DNA of 64,000 nucleotides. Origin: Phascolarctobacterium faecium DSM 14760. GTDB taxonomy: Bacteria > Bacillota > Negativicutes > Acidaminococcales > Acidaminococcaceae. The notes under the pieces are model-generated. The model searched no databases. It was given only the letters and a program-made list of their open reading frames with translations, and had not been told where the DNA came from. The stretch lies in contig NZ_QLTS01000004.1 in the NCBI RefSeq assembly GCF_003269275.1, positions 92,802 to 156,801 of the forward strand, read 5' to 3'. Positions within the stretch are counted from its first letter, which is position 1, and each line of letters begins with the position of its first letter. A program made the position numbers and the translations under genes. Of the stretch, positions 17,501-26,870 are shown in pieces.

Positions 17501-19162
17501 ATGAAAATTAAATTGACATTACCCAACAATATTATCAGAGAGTATCCTGCAGGAACGACGCTGTTGGAAGTCAGCAGAGACTTTGCTGCTAACTATCAAA
17601 GCCCGATCGTGGAAGGTATTTTCAATGGCATTGGCACTGATCTGCAAAAGCCTGTTTTTGAAAATGGTACAGTTGATTTTATAACGCTGGATACGGAGGA
17701 GGGGATGCGCGTTTATGTGCGCAGCCTGCTGTTCCTTTTTCTGGTAGCTATCAAAGAGCTGCGGCCGGAAGTAAAAATTGAGGCCCGTAATTCCCTGGGC
17801 AGCGCTTTATTTTGCGAAATCACTAACGATATCGTACTCAGCAACTACGATTTAAAGGCCTTGGAAGACTATATGAAAGAGCTGGCAGCCAAGTCTGAAC
17901 CGATCATTTATAAACATATAAATAAAAAAGAAGCTGAAAAAATTTTATGCGAGCGGAACGAAGCTGACCGCTTGGAGCTGCTGCACGCTATTGATGATGA
18001 TTTACTGCTGACCTGTTATACCTTGAAGGGCCATATGGAATATTTTTTCGGTCCGATGCTGCCGGATTGCGGTTATTTGAAGCTGTTTGAACTGATAAAC
18101 TACGAAAACGGCATCGTTATCAATTATCCGGAAACGGGTCAGAACGAACTGGATGTTTTTGTTGACAGTCCTAAACTCAATAAAATGTTCCACGAGATGG
18201 AAGAATGGTCAACTATGCTGCAATGCAATACTGTTGCCAAGCTGAACCGCATTATAAAAGAGGACCATGCCGGAGTGATCATTCAGGTAGCTGAGGCACT
18301 GCATGAAAAAAAGATCGCCGCCATAGCTGATGAAATCACTGATAAAGGCAAAGACGTACATCTCGTGTTGATCGCCGGTCCTTCTTCCTCGGGGAAAACG
18401 ACCTTTGCACAAAGATTGAGCATCCAGCTGGTAGTCAATGGTCTCAGACCTGTGCCGATATCAATGGACGATTATTATAAAGAACGTTTGAATACACCGC
18501 GCAAAGCGGATGGATCTTATGATTTTGAAAGCGTCGAAGCGATCGATCTGGAATTATTCAATGACCATTTAAAGCGTCTGCTGGCAGGTGAAACAGTTAA
18601 AATACCCAAATACAATTTCCGTACCGGCCTGCGCGAATACCGTGGCCGTGAGCTGACTTTGAGCGATAACTCTGTGCTGATCGTCGAAGGTATCCATGGC
18701 TTGAACGAACGTATTTCTGCCGTTGTTCCGGCCCGTAATAAACTGAAAGTCTATATCAGTGCCCTGACGCCGATGTCGCTGGATGATTACAACCGTATCC
18801 AGACTACCGATATGCGTCTGCTGCGCCGGCTGGTGCGTGATTCGCAGTTCCGTTCGCATGACGCGCTGATGACTTTGAAGCTGTGGGACGATGTACGCCG
18901 TGGGGAAGAAAAATATATTTTCCCATTCCAGGAAGAAGCAGATATTATTTTTAATACCACACTGGTGTATGAGTTTGCAGTATTGAAAAAGTATGCCGAG
19001 CCTTTGCTGCAAGGCGTACCGGAAACAGAAGCGGTCTATACTAACGCGCAAAGACTGCTTGGACTGCTTAGCCATGTGACACCGCTGGATAAAGAGCTGA
19101 TTCCCAAAAACTCTATTTTACGTGAATTTGTGGGCGGCAGCGCCTTTAAAGAAGCCCTGTAA
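17501..19162 (+). CDS. uridine-kinase-like protein with N-terminal TGS domain
   Basis: 553 residues. Residues about 1-60 form a TGS domain (NNIIREYPAGTTLLEVS), and 60-250 resemble the second editing-type domain of threonyl-tRNA synthetase. The C-terminal half is a P-loop kinase: Walker A GPSSSGKTTFAQRL near 294-307, MDDYYKER near 326, ESVEAIDLELFNDHL near 348 and IVEGIHGLNE near 395, as in uridine/cytidine kinases and phosphoribulokinases. The same fusion is widespread in Clostridia and Negativicutes but its substrate is not known to me. It has its own RBS (AAGGAG) 16 bp behind the lysC-operon terminator. Confidence 0.87.
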   Translation: MKIKLTLPNNIIREYPAGTTLLEVSRDFAANYQSPIVEGIFNGIGTDLQKPVFENGTVDFITLDTEEGMRVYVRSLLFLFLVAIKELRPEVKIEARNSLGSALFCEITNDIVLSNYDLKALEDYMKELAAKSEPIIYKHINKKEAEKILCERNEADRLELLHAIDDDLLLTCYTLKGHMEYFFGPMLPDCGYLKLFELINYENGIVINYPETGQNELDVFVDSPKLNKMFHEMEEWSTMLQCNTVAKLNRIIKEDHAGVIIQVAEALHEKKIAAIADEITDKGKDVHLVLIAGPSSSGKTTFAQRLSIQLVVNGLRPVPISMDDYYKERLNTPRKADGSYDFESVEAIDLELFNDHLKRLLAGETVKIPKYNFRTGLREYRGRELTLSDNSVLIVEGIHGLNERISAVVPARNKLKVYISALTPMSLDDYNRIQTTDMRLLRRLVRDSQFRSHDALMTLKLWDDVRRGEEKYIFPFQEEADIIFNTTLVYEFAVLKKYAEPLLQGVPETEAVYTNAQRLLGLLSHVTPLDKELIPKNSILREFVGGSAFKEAL

Positions 19163-19180
19163 TTGAATAAAAGCATCACC

Positions 19181-19212
19181 AACGGCAGCTTTTTAAAAAA
19201 GCTGCCGTTTTT
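19181..19212 (+). terminator. intrinsic terminator
   Basis: Stem AACGGCAGC (19181-19189)/GCTGCCGTT (19201-19209), extended by an A/T inner stem, then T5. Confidence 0.92.
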
Positions 19213-19538
19213 AATATGTATCCATAGAGATTTGGTAAAATCCTGTTTTTACTTATCCTTGATATTTTGTAATTTATTAATCCGACAAATGGAGTATTTT
19301 TGTTGATTTTTGTTGCCGAAACCATTGATAATACCAGTTAAAGAGGTATATAATTATAAAAAAGCTGCCTTTTATTGAATTAAGTAACAGAAATAAATAT
19401 GCTTTGCAAATGATTGCTTATACAGGGGATAAAGCGCAGAAACAGCGGGCTTAAAGCAGGTTTGTAACCATTGGGGACTTTGACTTTAAGTTTTGTGGCT
19501 ACAGGAAGAGACGCTGCTTCCTGACAGGGGGATTTTAT
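19213..19538 (+). promoter_or_regulatory. long leader with promoter upstream of the activase fusion
   Basis: TTGATA (19325-19330), 18-bp spacer, TATAAT (19349-19354) is the best promoter and implies a 5' UTR of about 180 nt. Just before the ribosome site (CAGGGGG, about 19525-19531) a hairpin AGGAAG (19503-19508)/CTTCCT (19517-19522) could hide or present it. No known riboswitch consensus or convincing small ORF was found in the rest. Confidence 0.5.
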
Positions 19539-22500
19539 ATGCAGAAGATGATTTATCATTTAGGGGTCGATATTGGTTCGACTACGATCAAATTTGTGGT
19601 CTTAGATGAAAAGGAGCGAATAATTTTTAAAGATTATTTTCGCCATTTGTCAGATCCCAGCACTGCATTTTTACAAGAGATTCAGAAAATTCTCGCTATT
19701 ATTGACGGCAGGGAATTTTCGTTGATATTGACCGGTTCGGCTGGTTTTGGATTTGCCGAACGTATGGGGGTGCCGCATGTACAAGAGGTTATTGCTTGTC
19801 GCGCGGCGCTTCGTTCTTTGCTGCCCGAAGCGGAAACAGCAGTTGAATTAGGCGGTGAGGATGCCAAGATAACCTGGCTGGGCAGTTCGCCGGAACAGCG
19901 TATGAACGGTGTCTGTGCCGGCGGCACAGGCGCGTTTATCGACCACATGGCGTCGCTTTTGGGTACTGACGCTACCGGACTTGGCAGTATGGCAGAAAGT
20001 TGCAAGCGTATTTATCCGATCGCCTCACGCTGTGGTGTTTTTGCTAAAACTGATGTGCAGGCCCTGATCAACGACGGTGCTTCTAAAGAAGATATTGCCG
20101 GCTCGGTTTTGCAGGCGGTAGTTCATCAGACGATCGGCAATTTGTCGCAGGGACGTCCAATCAGCGGCAAAGTTGCTTTCCTGGGTGGCCCGCTGCACTT
20201 TTTACCGCAGCTGCGCAAGCAGTTTATTGCTACTTTAAAATTGCAGGCTGACGCAGCTTTGATAACTGAAGATGCGGATTGCTTCGTCGCTATCGGTGCT
20301 GCTTTGGCAGGTAAGGACGGCGAGATTTTTAACGAAGAAAAGCTGCTGCAGGCCCTGGCAAAAGTGAACGATGCGCCGCTGGACGCAGTGGCAAAACTGC
20401 CGCCGCTGTTTGCAGATGAAGCTGATTATGAAAAATTCTGCTGCAGACATGCCCAGCATCAGGTAGAGCGTGAAGCTTTGGCCGCATATAACGGTAAATG
20501 TTATCTGGGTATCGATTCCGGTTCGACAACTTTAAAAATGGCATTGCTTTCAGAGGATAACAAACTGCTGTGGTCTTATTACAGCGGTAATAACGGCAAT
20601 CCGGTACAGATCGCCGCTGCTGCCTTAAAGGATCTGTACGGAAAAATGCCTGCCGGGGCTGTGATCGGCGGAGCGGCTGTTACCGGCTACGGTGAAGAAA
20701 TGATGAAGGTCGCTTTTGGCGCTGACTTCGGCGAAGTTGAGACCGTAGCACATTTACGGGCGGCACAGTTTTTTGCGCCGCAGGTTTCCTTTTTGATCGA
20801 TATCGGAGGACAGGATATCAAATGCTTTTTTGTGAAAAATGGTATTCCTGACCGCCTGATGCTGAATGAAGCGTGCAGTGCCGGCTGCGGTTCTTTTATC
20901 GAAAACTTTGCGCAGGGGCTGGGGCTTGACGCTGGTGAATTTGCCAAGCTGGCTTTAACAGCTAAAGAACCCGTTGATTTGGGTGTACGCTGTACTGTTT
21001 TTATGAATTCTAAAGTAAAACAAGCGCAGAAGGACGGTGCGGCCATTGGCGATATTGCAGCCGGGCTGGCTATTTCCGTTGTTAAAAATGCGCTTTATAA
21101 AGTTATTCGTCTGCGTGACGCAGGCGAGCTTGGTGATACCATCGTCGTGCAGGGCGGCACCTTCCACAGCGATGCTATTTTGCGTGCTATGGAACAGCTG
21201 ACAGGCAAAGAAGTCATCAGACCGGATATTGCAGGGCTGATGGGTGCGTTTGGCGCTGCGCTGCTGGCGCACGACCGCTGTCAGGAAAAATCGACATTGG
21301 TAGATGCCACAACACTGTCTGCTTTTGACTACCGCAGTAAAAGCTATCGCTGCGGCGGCTGCGGTAATAATTGTTTGGTAACTGCTCACTACTTCCCGGC
21401 AGGAGTATTTCATACGGGCAATCGTTGCCCGCGCGGTGCGGGGCTGCCAATGACCAATACCAGCGCGCCTAATATGTATGCATATAAATACCACCGGGTT
21501 TTTGATTACGAACCGCTGCCGGTAGAAGCCGCTAAGCGCGGTGTCATCGGCATACCGCGGATTTTGAATATGTACGAGGATTACCCCTTCTGGTTCACGC
21601 TCTTTACCCGGCTGGGATATCGGGTCGAGCTGTCGGGGCCGTCGTCAAAGGAATTGTACGAATCGGCCATGGCCTCCATACCTTCCGACTCACTCTGTTA
21701 TCCGGCCAAGCTGGTACATGGACATATCCATGATCTGCTGGTAAAAGGGGTCAAAAAGATTTTCTATCCCTGTGTTCCTTACAATGAAAAAGAATGTCAG
21801 AAAGCCAATAACTGCTATAACTGCCCGGTCGTAGCAACCTATGCCGAAAGTGTCTACGCCAATATGGAAGAGCTGCGGGCGGCCGATGTTGAGTTTATGC
21901 ATCCATTCCTGCCGCTGTACCATGATAAACGCCTGGCAGAACGTCTGGCAGAAGTTTTCCGTCAGGAAGGCCTGAAGCATAAGGAACTGGAAGCTGCCGT
22001 ACAGGCAGCACGTACCGAACAGCTTAGCTATAAGCAGGAAATCAGAGATATGGGGCACAAGCTGCTGCAAAAAGTGCTGGACGGGCATGGGCATGCCGTA
22101 GTTTTGGCAGGGCGTCCTTATCACGCAGATCCGGAAATCAACCACGGTTTGCCGGAGATGATCGCCTCCTTTGGTTTAACAGTCATTTCGGAAGATGCGG
22201 TTGCCGACCTGCCGGAAAGCCTTAAAGGGCAGTTGCCGGTAGTTGTTGACCAGTGGTCGTGGCATTCCCGGCTTTATCGGGCAGCAGAATTTGTGGCTGC
22301 ACATAAGGAATTAGAGCTTATTCAGCTCAGTTCCTTCGGCTGCGGGCTTGATGCCATCACCTCAGACGTAGTAAAAGAGATTTTAGAGCGTCATCACAGG
22401 CTGTATACCTTACTGAAGGTCGACGAGATCAACCATATCAGTTCCGCACGTATCCGTATCCGTTCTTTGCTGGCGGCCATGCGCGAACGTATTGATAAAC

Positions 22501-23777
22501 ATCAGGAAACAGACATACCTGCTTATATACCGCCGTCGTTTTCAAAAACAATGCGGAATACACACGTTATCCTGGCGCCGCAGCTTTCACCAGTGCATTT
22601 CCAGTTTATGGAAACTGCTCTGCGCCGTGCCGGATACAAGCTGGAGATCGCGCCGCTGCCGGATCGGGAAGCAGTAGCCTTAGGTCTGAAATATGTCAAT
22701 AATGATATTTGTTATCCGGCTATCCTGGTTATTGGGCAGATGCTGCGGGCGTTGACGTCAGGAAAATATGACCTGAATAAAACCAGTATCGCTCTGTTCC
22801 AATCGGGCGGCGCCTGCCGTGCGACCAACTATATCGCTCTGATGCGCCGCGCTTTGCGTGATGCAGGGCTTGGCAGTATACCTGTTTTTTCGCTGTATGG
22901 TGAAAAAAGCGATGGGTTTTCGCTGTCGTGGCATTTGCTGAAGGATATGGTCAAAGGCTTGCTGTATGGCGATTTACTGATGCAGCTGCTGCATCGCGTA
23001 CGTCCTTATGAGCAGGAAAAGGGCGCGGCCGATGCTTTGTATAAACTGATGTCACAGCTTTGCAAGGACAGCCTGGCAGGCTTGACTGGCTTATCATTTG
23101 AACAGACGATCAAACGGGTGACTGCTGCTTTTGATGTGCTGCCGCTGCGTGATAATGTGCGCAAGCCCAAGGTAGGCATCGTCGGCGAAATACTGGTCAA
23201 ATATCATCCGGTTGCCAACAATAACATCGTCAGCTATCTTGAAGCTGAAGGCGCCGAAGTCATACTGCCGAATATGATGGACTTCTTCCTGTATGCGGCT
23301 TATGACGAACAGGTCAAACGCCGTCTGCTGGACGGAACGCTGGGCAATGTGATCAAGTCCAAATTATTTATGAAGTTTTTGGATTATTACCGCAAGCCGC
23401 TGAATATAGCGCTGCAAAAGAGTAAACGCTTCAGTGCCTATGAACCTTTATCGGCCTTGATCGCTTTGGCAGAAAAACATCTTTCTACCGGCAATATGGC
23501 CGGCGAAGGCTGGCTGCTGACTGCCGAGATGGCCAAGCTGCTGCGCAGCGGCATAGATAATATCGTCTGCCTGCAGCCGTTTGCCTGCCTGCCGAATCAT
23601 GTTACCGGCAAGGGCATGATCCGCGAGCTTCTGCGCACTGATCCTCAGGCGAATATCATTGCGCTTGATTGTGACGCGGATGCCAGCCAGGTCAATCAAA
23701 TGAACAGGATCAAACTGATGCTGGAAATAGCAAAAGAAAAGCTGCAGCAGGCAGAAGAAAAAGCCATAAACGCATAA
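19539..23777 (+). CDS. giant acyl-CoA dehydratase activase-related fusion protein
   Basis: 1412 residues. Two BadF/BcrA-type ASKHA ATPase modules in tandem (DIGSTT near 12 and CAGGTGAF near 126; GIDSGSTTLK near 323 and CSAGCGSFIENF near 446) resemble HgdC, the Fe-S activator of 2-hydroxyacyl-CoA dehydratases. A Cys-rich knot CGGCGNNC follows near 605, then a DUF2229-like region with LCYPAKLVHGH (about 720) and NNCYNCP (about 767), then an HgdB-like region with DICYPAILVIGQ (about 1054), GGACRATNY (about 1090) and CLQPFACLPNH (about 1344). Activator and dehydratase-like parts are thus fused in one chain. The family is probably an ATP-driven low-potential electron-transfer or double-cubane-type reductase; the substrate is unknown. 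Confidence 0.88.
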   Translation: MQKMIYHLGVDIGSTTIKFVVLDEKERIIFKDYFRHLSDPSTAFLQEIQKILAIIDGREFSLILTGSAGFGFAERMGVPHVQEVIACRAALRSLLPEAETAVELGGEDAKITWLGSSPEQRMNGVCAGGTGAFIDHMASLLGTDATGLGSMAESCKRIYPIASRCGVFAKTDVQALINDGASKEDIAGSVLQAVVHQTIGNLSQGRPISGKVAFLGGPLHFLPQLRKQFIATLKLQADAALITEDADCFVAIGAALAGKDGEIFNEEKLLQALAKVNDAPLDAVAKLPPLFADEADYEKFCCRHAQHQVEREALAAYNGKCYLGIDSGSTTLKMALLSEDNKLLWSYYSGNNGNPVQIAAAALKDLYGKMPAGAVIGGAAVTGYGEEMMKVAFGADFGEVETVAHLRAAQFFAPQVSFLIDIGGQDIKCFFVKNGIPDRLMLNEACSAGCGSFIENFAQGLGLDAGEFAKLALTAKEPVDLGVRCTVFMNSKVKQAQKDGAAIGDIAAGLAISVVKNALYKVIRLRDAGELGDTIVVQGGTFHSDAILRAMEQLTGKEVIRPDIAGLMGAFGAALLAHDRCQEKSTLVDATTLSAFDYRSKSYRCGGCGNNCLVTAHYFPAGVFHTGNRCPRGAGLPMTNTSAPNMYAYKYHRVFDYEPLPVEAAKRGVIGIPRILNMYEDYPFWFTLFTRLGYRVELSGPSSKELYESAMASIPSDSLCYPAKLVHGHIHDLLVKGVKKIFYPCVPYNEKECQKANNCYNCPVVATYAESVYANMEELRAADVEFMHPFLPLYHDKRLAERLAEVFRQEGLKHKELEAAVQAARTEQLSYKQEIRDMGHKLLQKVLDGHGHAVVLAGRPYHADPEINHGLPEMIASFGLTVISEDAVADLPESLKGQLPVVVDQWSWHSRLYRAAEFVAAHKELELIQLSSFGCGLDAITSDVVKEILERHHRLYTLLKVDEINHISSARIRIRSLLAAMRERIDKHQETDIPAYIPPSFSKTMRNTHVILAPQLSPVHFQFMETALRRAGYKLEIAPLPDREAVALGLKYVNNDICYPAILVIGQMLRALTSGKYDLNKTSIALFQSGGACRATNYIALMRRALRDAGLGSIPVFSLYGEKSDGFSLSWHLLKDMVKGLLYGDLLMQLLHRVRPYEQEKGAADALYKLMSQLCKDSLAGLTGLSFEQTIKRVTAAFDVLPLRDNVRKPKVGIVGEILVKYHPVANNNIVSYLEAEGAEVILPNMMDFFLYAAYDEQVKRRLLDGTLGNVIKSKLFMKFLDYYRKPLNIALQKSKRFSAYEPLSALIALAEKHLSTGNMAGEGWLLTAEMAKLLRSGIDNIVCLQPFACLPNHVTGKGMIRELLRTDPQANIIALDCDADASQVNQMNRIKLMLEIAKEKLQQAEEKAINA

Positions 23778-23786
23778 AATACATAA

Positions 23787-23818
23787 AAAAGCCGTATGTC
23801 TTATGACATACGGCTTTT
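23787..23818. terminator. bidirectional terminator
   Basis: Perfect stem AAAAGCCGTATGTC (23787-23800)/GACATACGGCTTTT (23805-23818), loop TTAT, A-run on one side and T-run on the other. It serves both converging genes. Confidence 0.93.
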
Positions 23819-23829
23819 GTGTATTCAGG

Positions 23830-25176
23830 TCAACGGTGTTTTTTGAAATAAGCTAAAGCAACATCAGGGAACAGGGCATAAGATAAAACATCGTCGATGT
23901 CGGCGTTGGGATAGCCGGCAGCAGCCAGTTTGGCCTTCAGGCTTTCCATTTGCGGCGCAATATCGTCAGCAGGGCGATGATCGATCTGCGGTTCGTCACC
24001 GATAGCCAGTTTTTTGACTTCAGGATCGATCGGCGCAGGTGTGCGGCCATATTTTCCGCGTACAAGGTCTTTGACTTCATTCGGGATCATCTTGTAACGT
24101 CCTAAAGTGACGTTCAAAGCAGCCATAGAGCCTACGATCTGGCTGGTAGGTGTCACCAGCGGCGGATAACCAAGCTCGGCGCGTACACGCGGCATTTCTT
24201 CCAGTAATTCTGGATATTTATCGGCAGAACCCATTTCCTTCATCTGATTCAGCAGATTCGACAGCATACCGCCGGGGATCTGGAAGGTGAGTACCTTAGG
24301 ATCGATGGGAATATTGTCGTTCAGGCCAAAATCTTTAACAAGCTGTGTTTTGACGCCGCGGAAATAATCGGCAGCCTTGTGCAGCTTGGTCAGTTCGATA
24401 CCGGTATCACGTGGCTGGCCCTGCAGGGTAGCGACGATAGCCTCGGTAGAAGGCTGGCCGGTGCTCTGCGCGAACGGAGATAAAGCGGTATCGATCATAT
24501 CGACGCCGGCTTCGATAGCTTTTAAGTAAGTCATATCGCCCATACCGCTGGTAAAGTGGGTATGGATATCGATCGGCACGGTAAGCTGCGATTTGAGCGT
24601 ACGTACCAGTTTTTCGGCATTATACGGCGACAGCAGTCCTGCCATATCCTTGATGCAGATCGAATCGGCGCCCATTTGCACCAGCTCCTGGGCAACCTTT
24701 AAAAAGTCTTCGTCCTTATGGTAGGGGCTGATAGTATAAACAAAAGCACCCTGTACGTGTGCGCCTGCTTCTTTAGCGGCACGCATCGAGCATTCCATAT
24801 TGCGGGTGTCGTTTAAAGCGTCAAAAATACGGATAATGGAAACGCCGTTATCGACAGAACGTTTAACGAATTCTTTTACAACATCATCAGCATAATGGCT
24901 GTAGCCCAGAATATTCTGACCACGCAGCAGCATCTGGATCGGTGTTTTGGGTAAATGTTTTTTTAAAGTACGCAGGCGTTCCCACGGATCTTCATCTAAA
25001 AAGCGCAGGCAGGCGTCAAAAGTAGCGCCGCCCCAGGCCTCCAGGGCATAATAGCCCATATCGTCAAGTTCCTCCAGAACAGGAACCATATCGGTAATAC
25101 GCATTCTGGTAGCCGCCAGAGACTGATGACCATCGCGCAGAACAGTTTCTACGATTTTAACAGGTGTGGTATTCAT
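23830..25176 (-). CDS. oxaloacetate decarboxylase alpha / pyruvate carboxylase subunit B-type carboxyltransferase, no biotin domain
   Basis: 448 residues. DmpG/HMGL-like TIM barrel with ETVLRDGHQS near the N-terminus, EAWGGATFDACLRFL near 45-59, SICIKDMAGLLSP near 177-189 and DIHTHFTSGMG near 204-214 (metal-binding His pair). It then has the conserved carboxylase region (ALSPFAQSTGQPSTEAIV; QIPGGMLSNL). The protein stops before the C-terminal biotinyl domain (no AMKM motif), so biotin must be on a separate protein. In Na+-pump systems this subunit moves CO2 from oxaloacetate to biotin. No pump or biotin-carrier gene lies nearby, so the partner is encoded elsewhere. RBS AAGGAGG precedes ATG 25176. 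Confidence 0.9.
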   Translation of the reverse strand: MNTTPVKIVETVLRDGHQSLAATRMRITDMVPVLEELDDMGYYALEAWGGATFDACLRFLDEDPWERLRTLKKHLPKTPIQMLLRGQNILGYSHYADDVVKEFVKRSVDNGVSIIRIFDALNDTRNMECSMRAAKEAGAHVQGAFVYTISPYHKDEDFLKVAQELVQMGADSICIKDMAGLLSPYNAEKLVRTLKSQLTVPIDIHTHFTSGMGDMTYLKAIEAGVDMIDTALSPFAQSTGQPSTEAIVATLQGQPRDTGIELTKLHKAADYFRGVKTQLVKDFGLNDNIPIDPKVLTFQIPGGMLSNLLNQMKEMGSADKYPELLEEMPRVRAELGYPPLVTPTSQIVGSMAALNVTLGRYKMIPNEVKDLVRGKYGRTPAPIDPEVKKLAIGDEPQIDHRPADDIAPQMESLKAKLAAAGYPNADIDDVLSYALFPDVALAYFKKHR

Positions 25177-25544
25177 AACAAACCTCCTTGTAATAACTAA
25201 TATCCTTACTGTTATTTTAGCACAGTGCAGTCGAAATTAAAAGATACAAAATACTGCATACACAGGAAAAGTTATTAATTAGAAGGCTTTTTAAATATTT
25301 ATAATAACAAACATCATAAAATATAATTTGACCTTATAAAAGCACCAAAAAAATTTTTCCGGCAGGTATCTGCATTCGGATTTTATGCACGCAAGAACAG
25401 TAAAGTGCTTCTAAAAGTAACATTTGCCGCAGCTTTAAAGCTATTGATAAAGACTGTTTCGGGTGTGTTGAATCGAACTGACATATAATATATAATATAT
25501 TATTATTGCAATGAATATAAATTTGAAAGTCTAGGGATAGAATT
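25177..25544. promoter_or_regulatory. intergenic region with promoter for the ibrA-like gene
   Basis: Divergent spacer of 368 bp, AT-rich. TTGAAT (25468-25473), 17-bp spacer, TATAAT (25491-25496) is a good + strand promoter about 50 bp before the ibrA-like gene. The minus-strand promoter for the carboxyltransferase was not clear. Nothing else recognisable was found. Confidence 0.6.
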
Positions 25545-26870
25545 ATGATGAAAAGGGAATATTTAAACGAAAATGTATATGAAGCGCTGCAGCGTCGGTT
25601 AAAGTTCCTGTTTGAGGAATTTGATAATATCTTTGTATCATTTTCCGGCGGTAAAGACAGTGGTCTGCTGCTCAATCTGGTGCTTGATTTTCAAAAGGCA
25701 CATTATCCGGATAAACGCATCGGCGTTTTTCATCAGGATTTTGAAGCGCAGTACAGCGCTACCACAGAATACGTTGAGAGGACCTTTACACGGATCGAAA
25801 AAGATGTGGAGCCGTATTGGGTCTGCCTGCCGATGGCGACAAGGACGGCACTCAGCAGCTACGAAATGTACTGGTATCCCTGGGACAACACCAAAGAAGA
25901 TGCCTGGGTCAGGCCGATGCCTCAGCACGAATATGTGATCAACATCAAAAATAACCCGATGACGACCTATCGTTACCGTATGCATCAGGAAGACCTGGCC
26001 AAACAATTCGGCAGGTGGTACCGTATCGCGCATGGCGACAAAAAAACAGTATGCCTGCTGGGGATTCGCGCTGATGAATCGCTGCAGCGTTACAGCGGTT
26101 TTTTGAACCGGAAATACGGTTACAAAGAAACCTGCTGGATCAGCAACCAGTTCAAAAATGTCTGGGTGGCTTCGCCCATATACGACTGGAGCACCAGCGA
26201 TGTCTGGCACGCCAATTATACGTTTCAATATGATTATAACCGTCTGTACGACCTTTATTATATGGCAGGGCTTAAACCCGACCAAATGCGTGTCGCTTCA
26301 CCCTTTAACGATTATGCCAAAGACAGCCTCAATCTGTATCGGGTCATCGATCCGCAGATCTGGGTCAAGCTTATCGGCCGTGTACGGGGCGCTAATTTCG
26401 GTGCTATTTATGGCAGAACGAAAGCCATGGGTTATAAAAATATCACACTGCCGGCAGGGCATACCTGGGAATCATATACCCGCTTTTTACTGGCAACACT
26501 GCCGGCAAGGCTCAGGCAGAGCTATATCAAAAAATTCAAAACCTCGATTGAATTCTGGCATACGGTGGGCGGCGGACTGGAAGAAGAAACTATCCGCGAG
26601 CTGGAGGAACACGGCTATAATATCCGGCGCAACGGCGTTTCCAATTACACCGTCATGAAAAACTCCCGCATTGTTTTTATCGGCAAAATACCTGACCATA
26701 CCGACGATATCAAATCTACCAAAGATATCCCCAGCTGGAAGCGGATGTGCTTCTGCATCCTGAAAAACGACCACCTGTGCCGCTTTATGGGCTTTGGGCT
26801 GACACGTCAGCAGCAGAAGCTGGTAGATGTTCTGAAGAAAAAATACAGTAAGGTTTGTGATGAAAAATGA
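25545..26870 (+). CDS. IbrA/YbdN-like PAPS-reductase-superfamily protein (DUF3440)
   Basis: 441 residues. The PP-loop SFSGGKDSG near 34-42 is the ATP-pyrophosphatase signature; GIRADESLQR near 173-182 and SPIYDWSTSDVW near 207-218 match the DUF3440 family (E. coli YbdN, IbrA). The C-terminus adds CFCILKNDHLCRFMGFG. IbrA with IbrB activates eib surface-protein genes in E. coli; the chemical reaction is not established. ATG 26867 of the ibrB-like gene overlaps its stop codon (ATGA), indicating translational coupling. A promoter (TTGAAT-17-TATAAT) precedes it. True PAPS reductase activity is unlikely because the catalytic C-terminal Cys motif of CysH is not seen. Confidence 0.85.
   Translation: MMKREYLNENVYEALQRRLKFLFEEFDNIFVSFSGGKDSGLLLNLVLDFQKAHYPDKRIGVFHQDFEAQYSATTEYVERTFTRIEKDVEPYWVCLPMATRTALSSYEMYWYPWDNTKEDAWVRPMPQHEYVINIKNNPMTTYRYRMHQEDLAKQFGRWYRIAHGDKKTVCLLGIRADESLQRYSGFLNRKYGYKETCWISNQFKNVWVASPIYDWSTSDVWHANYTFQYDYNRLYDLYYMAGLKPDQMRVASPFNDYAKDSLNLYRVIDPQIWVKLIGRVRGANFGAIYGRTKAMGYKNITLPAGHTWESYTRFLLATLPARLRQSYIKKFKTSIEFWHTVGGGLEEETIRELEEHGYNIRRNGVSNYTVMKNSRIVFIGKIPDHTDDIKSTKDIPSWKRMCFCILKNDHLCRFMGFGLTRQQQKLVDVLKKKYSKVCDEK

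Noticed and set aside
19411..19455. 14-codon leader peptide upstream of the activase gene
   Set aside because: There is no Shine-Dalgarno and no run of regulatory codons or attenuator hairpins.
25545..26870. Assimilatory PAPS reductase (CysH)
   Set aside because: Length, the DUF3440 motifs and the coupled ParB-like partner identify the IbrA/YbdN family; CysH's C-terminal catalytic Cys motif is not seen.
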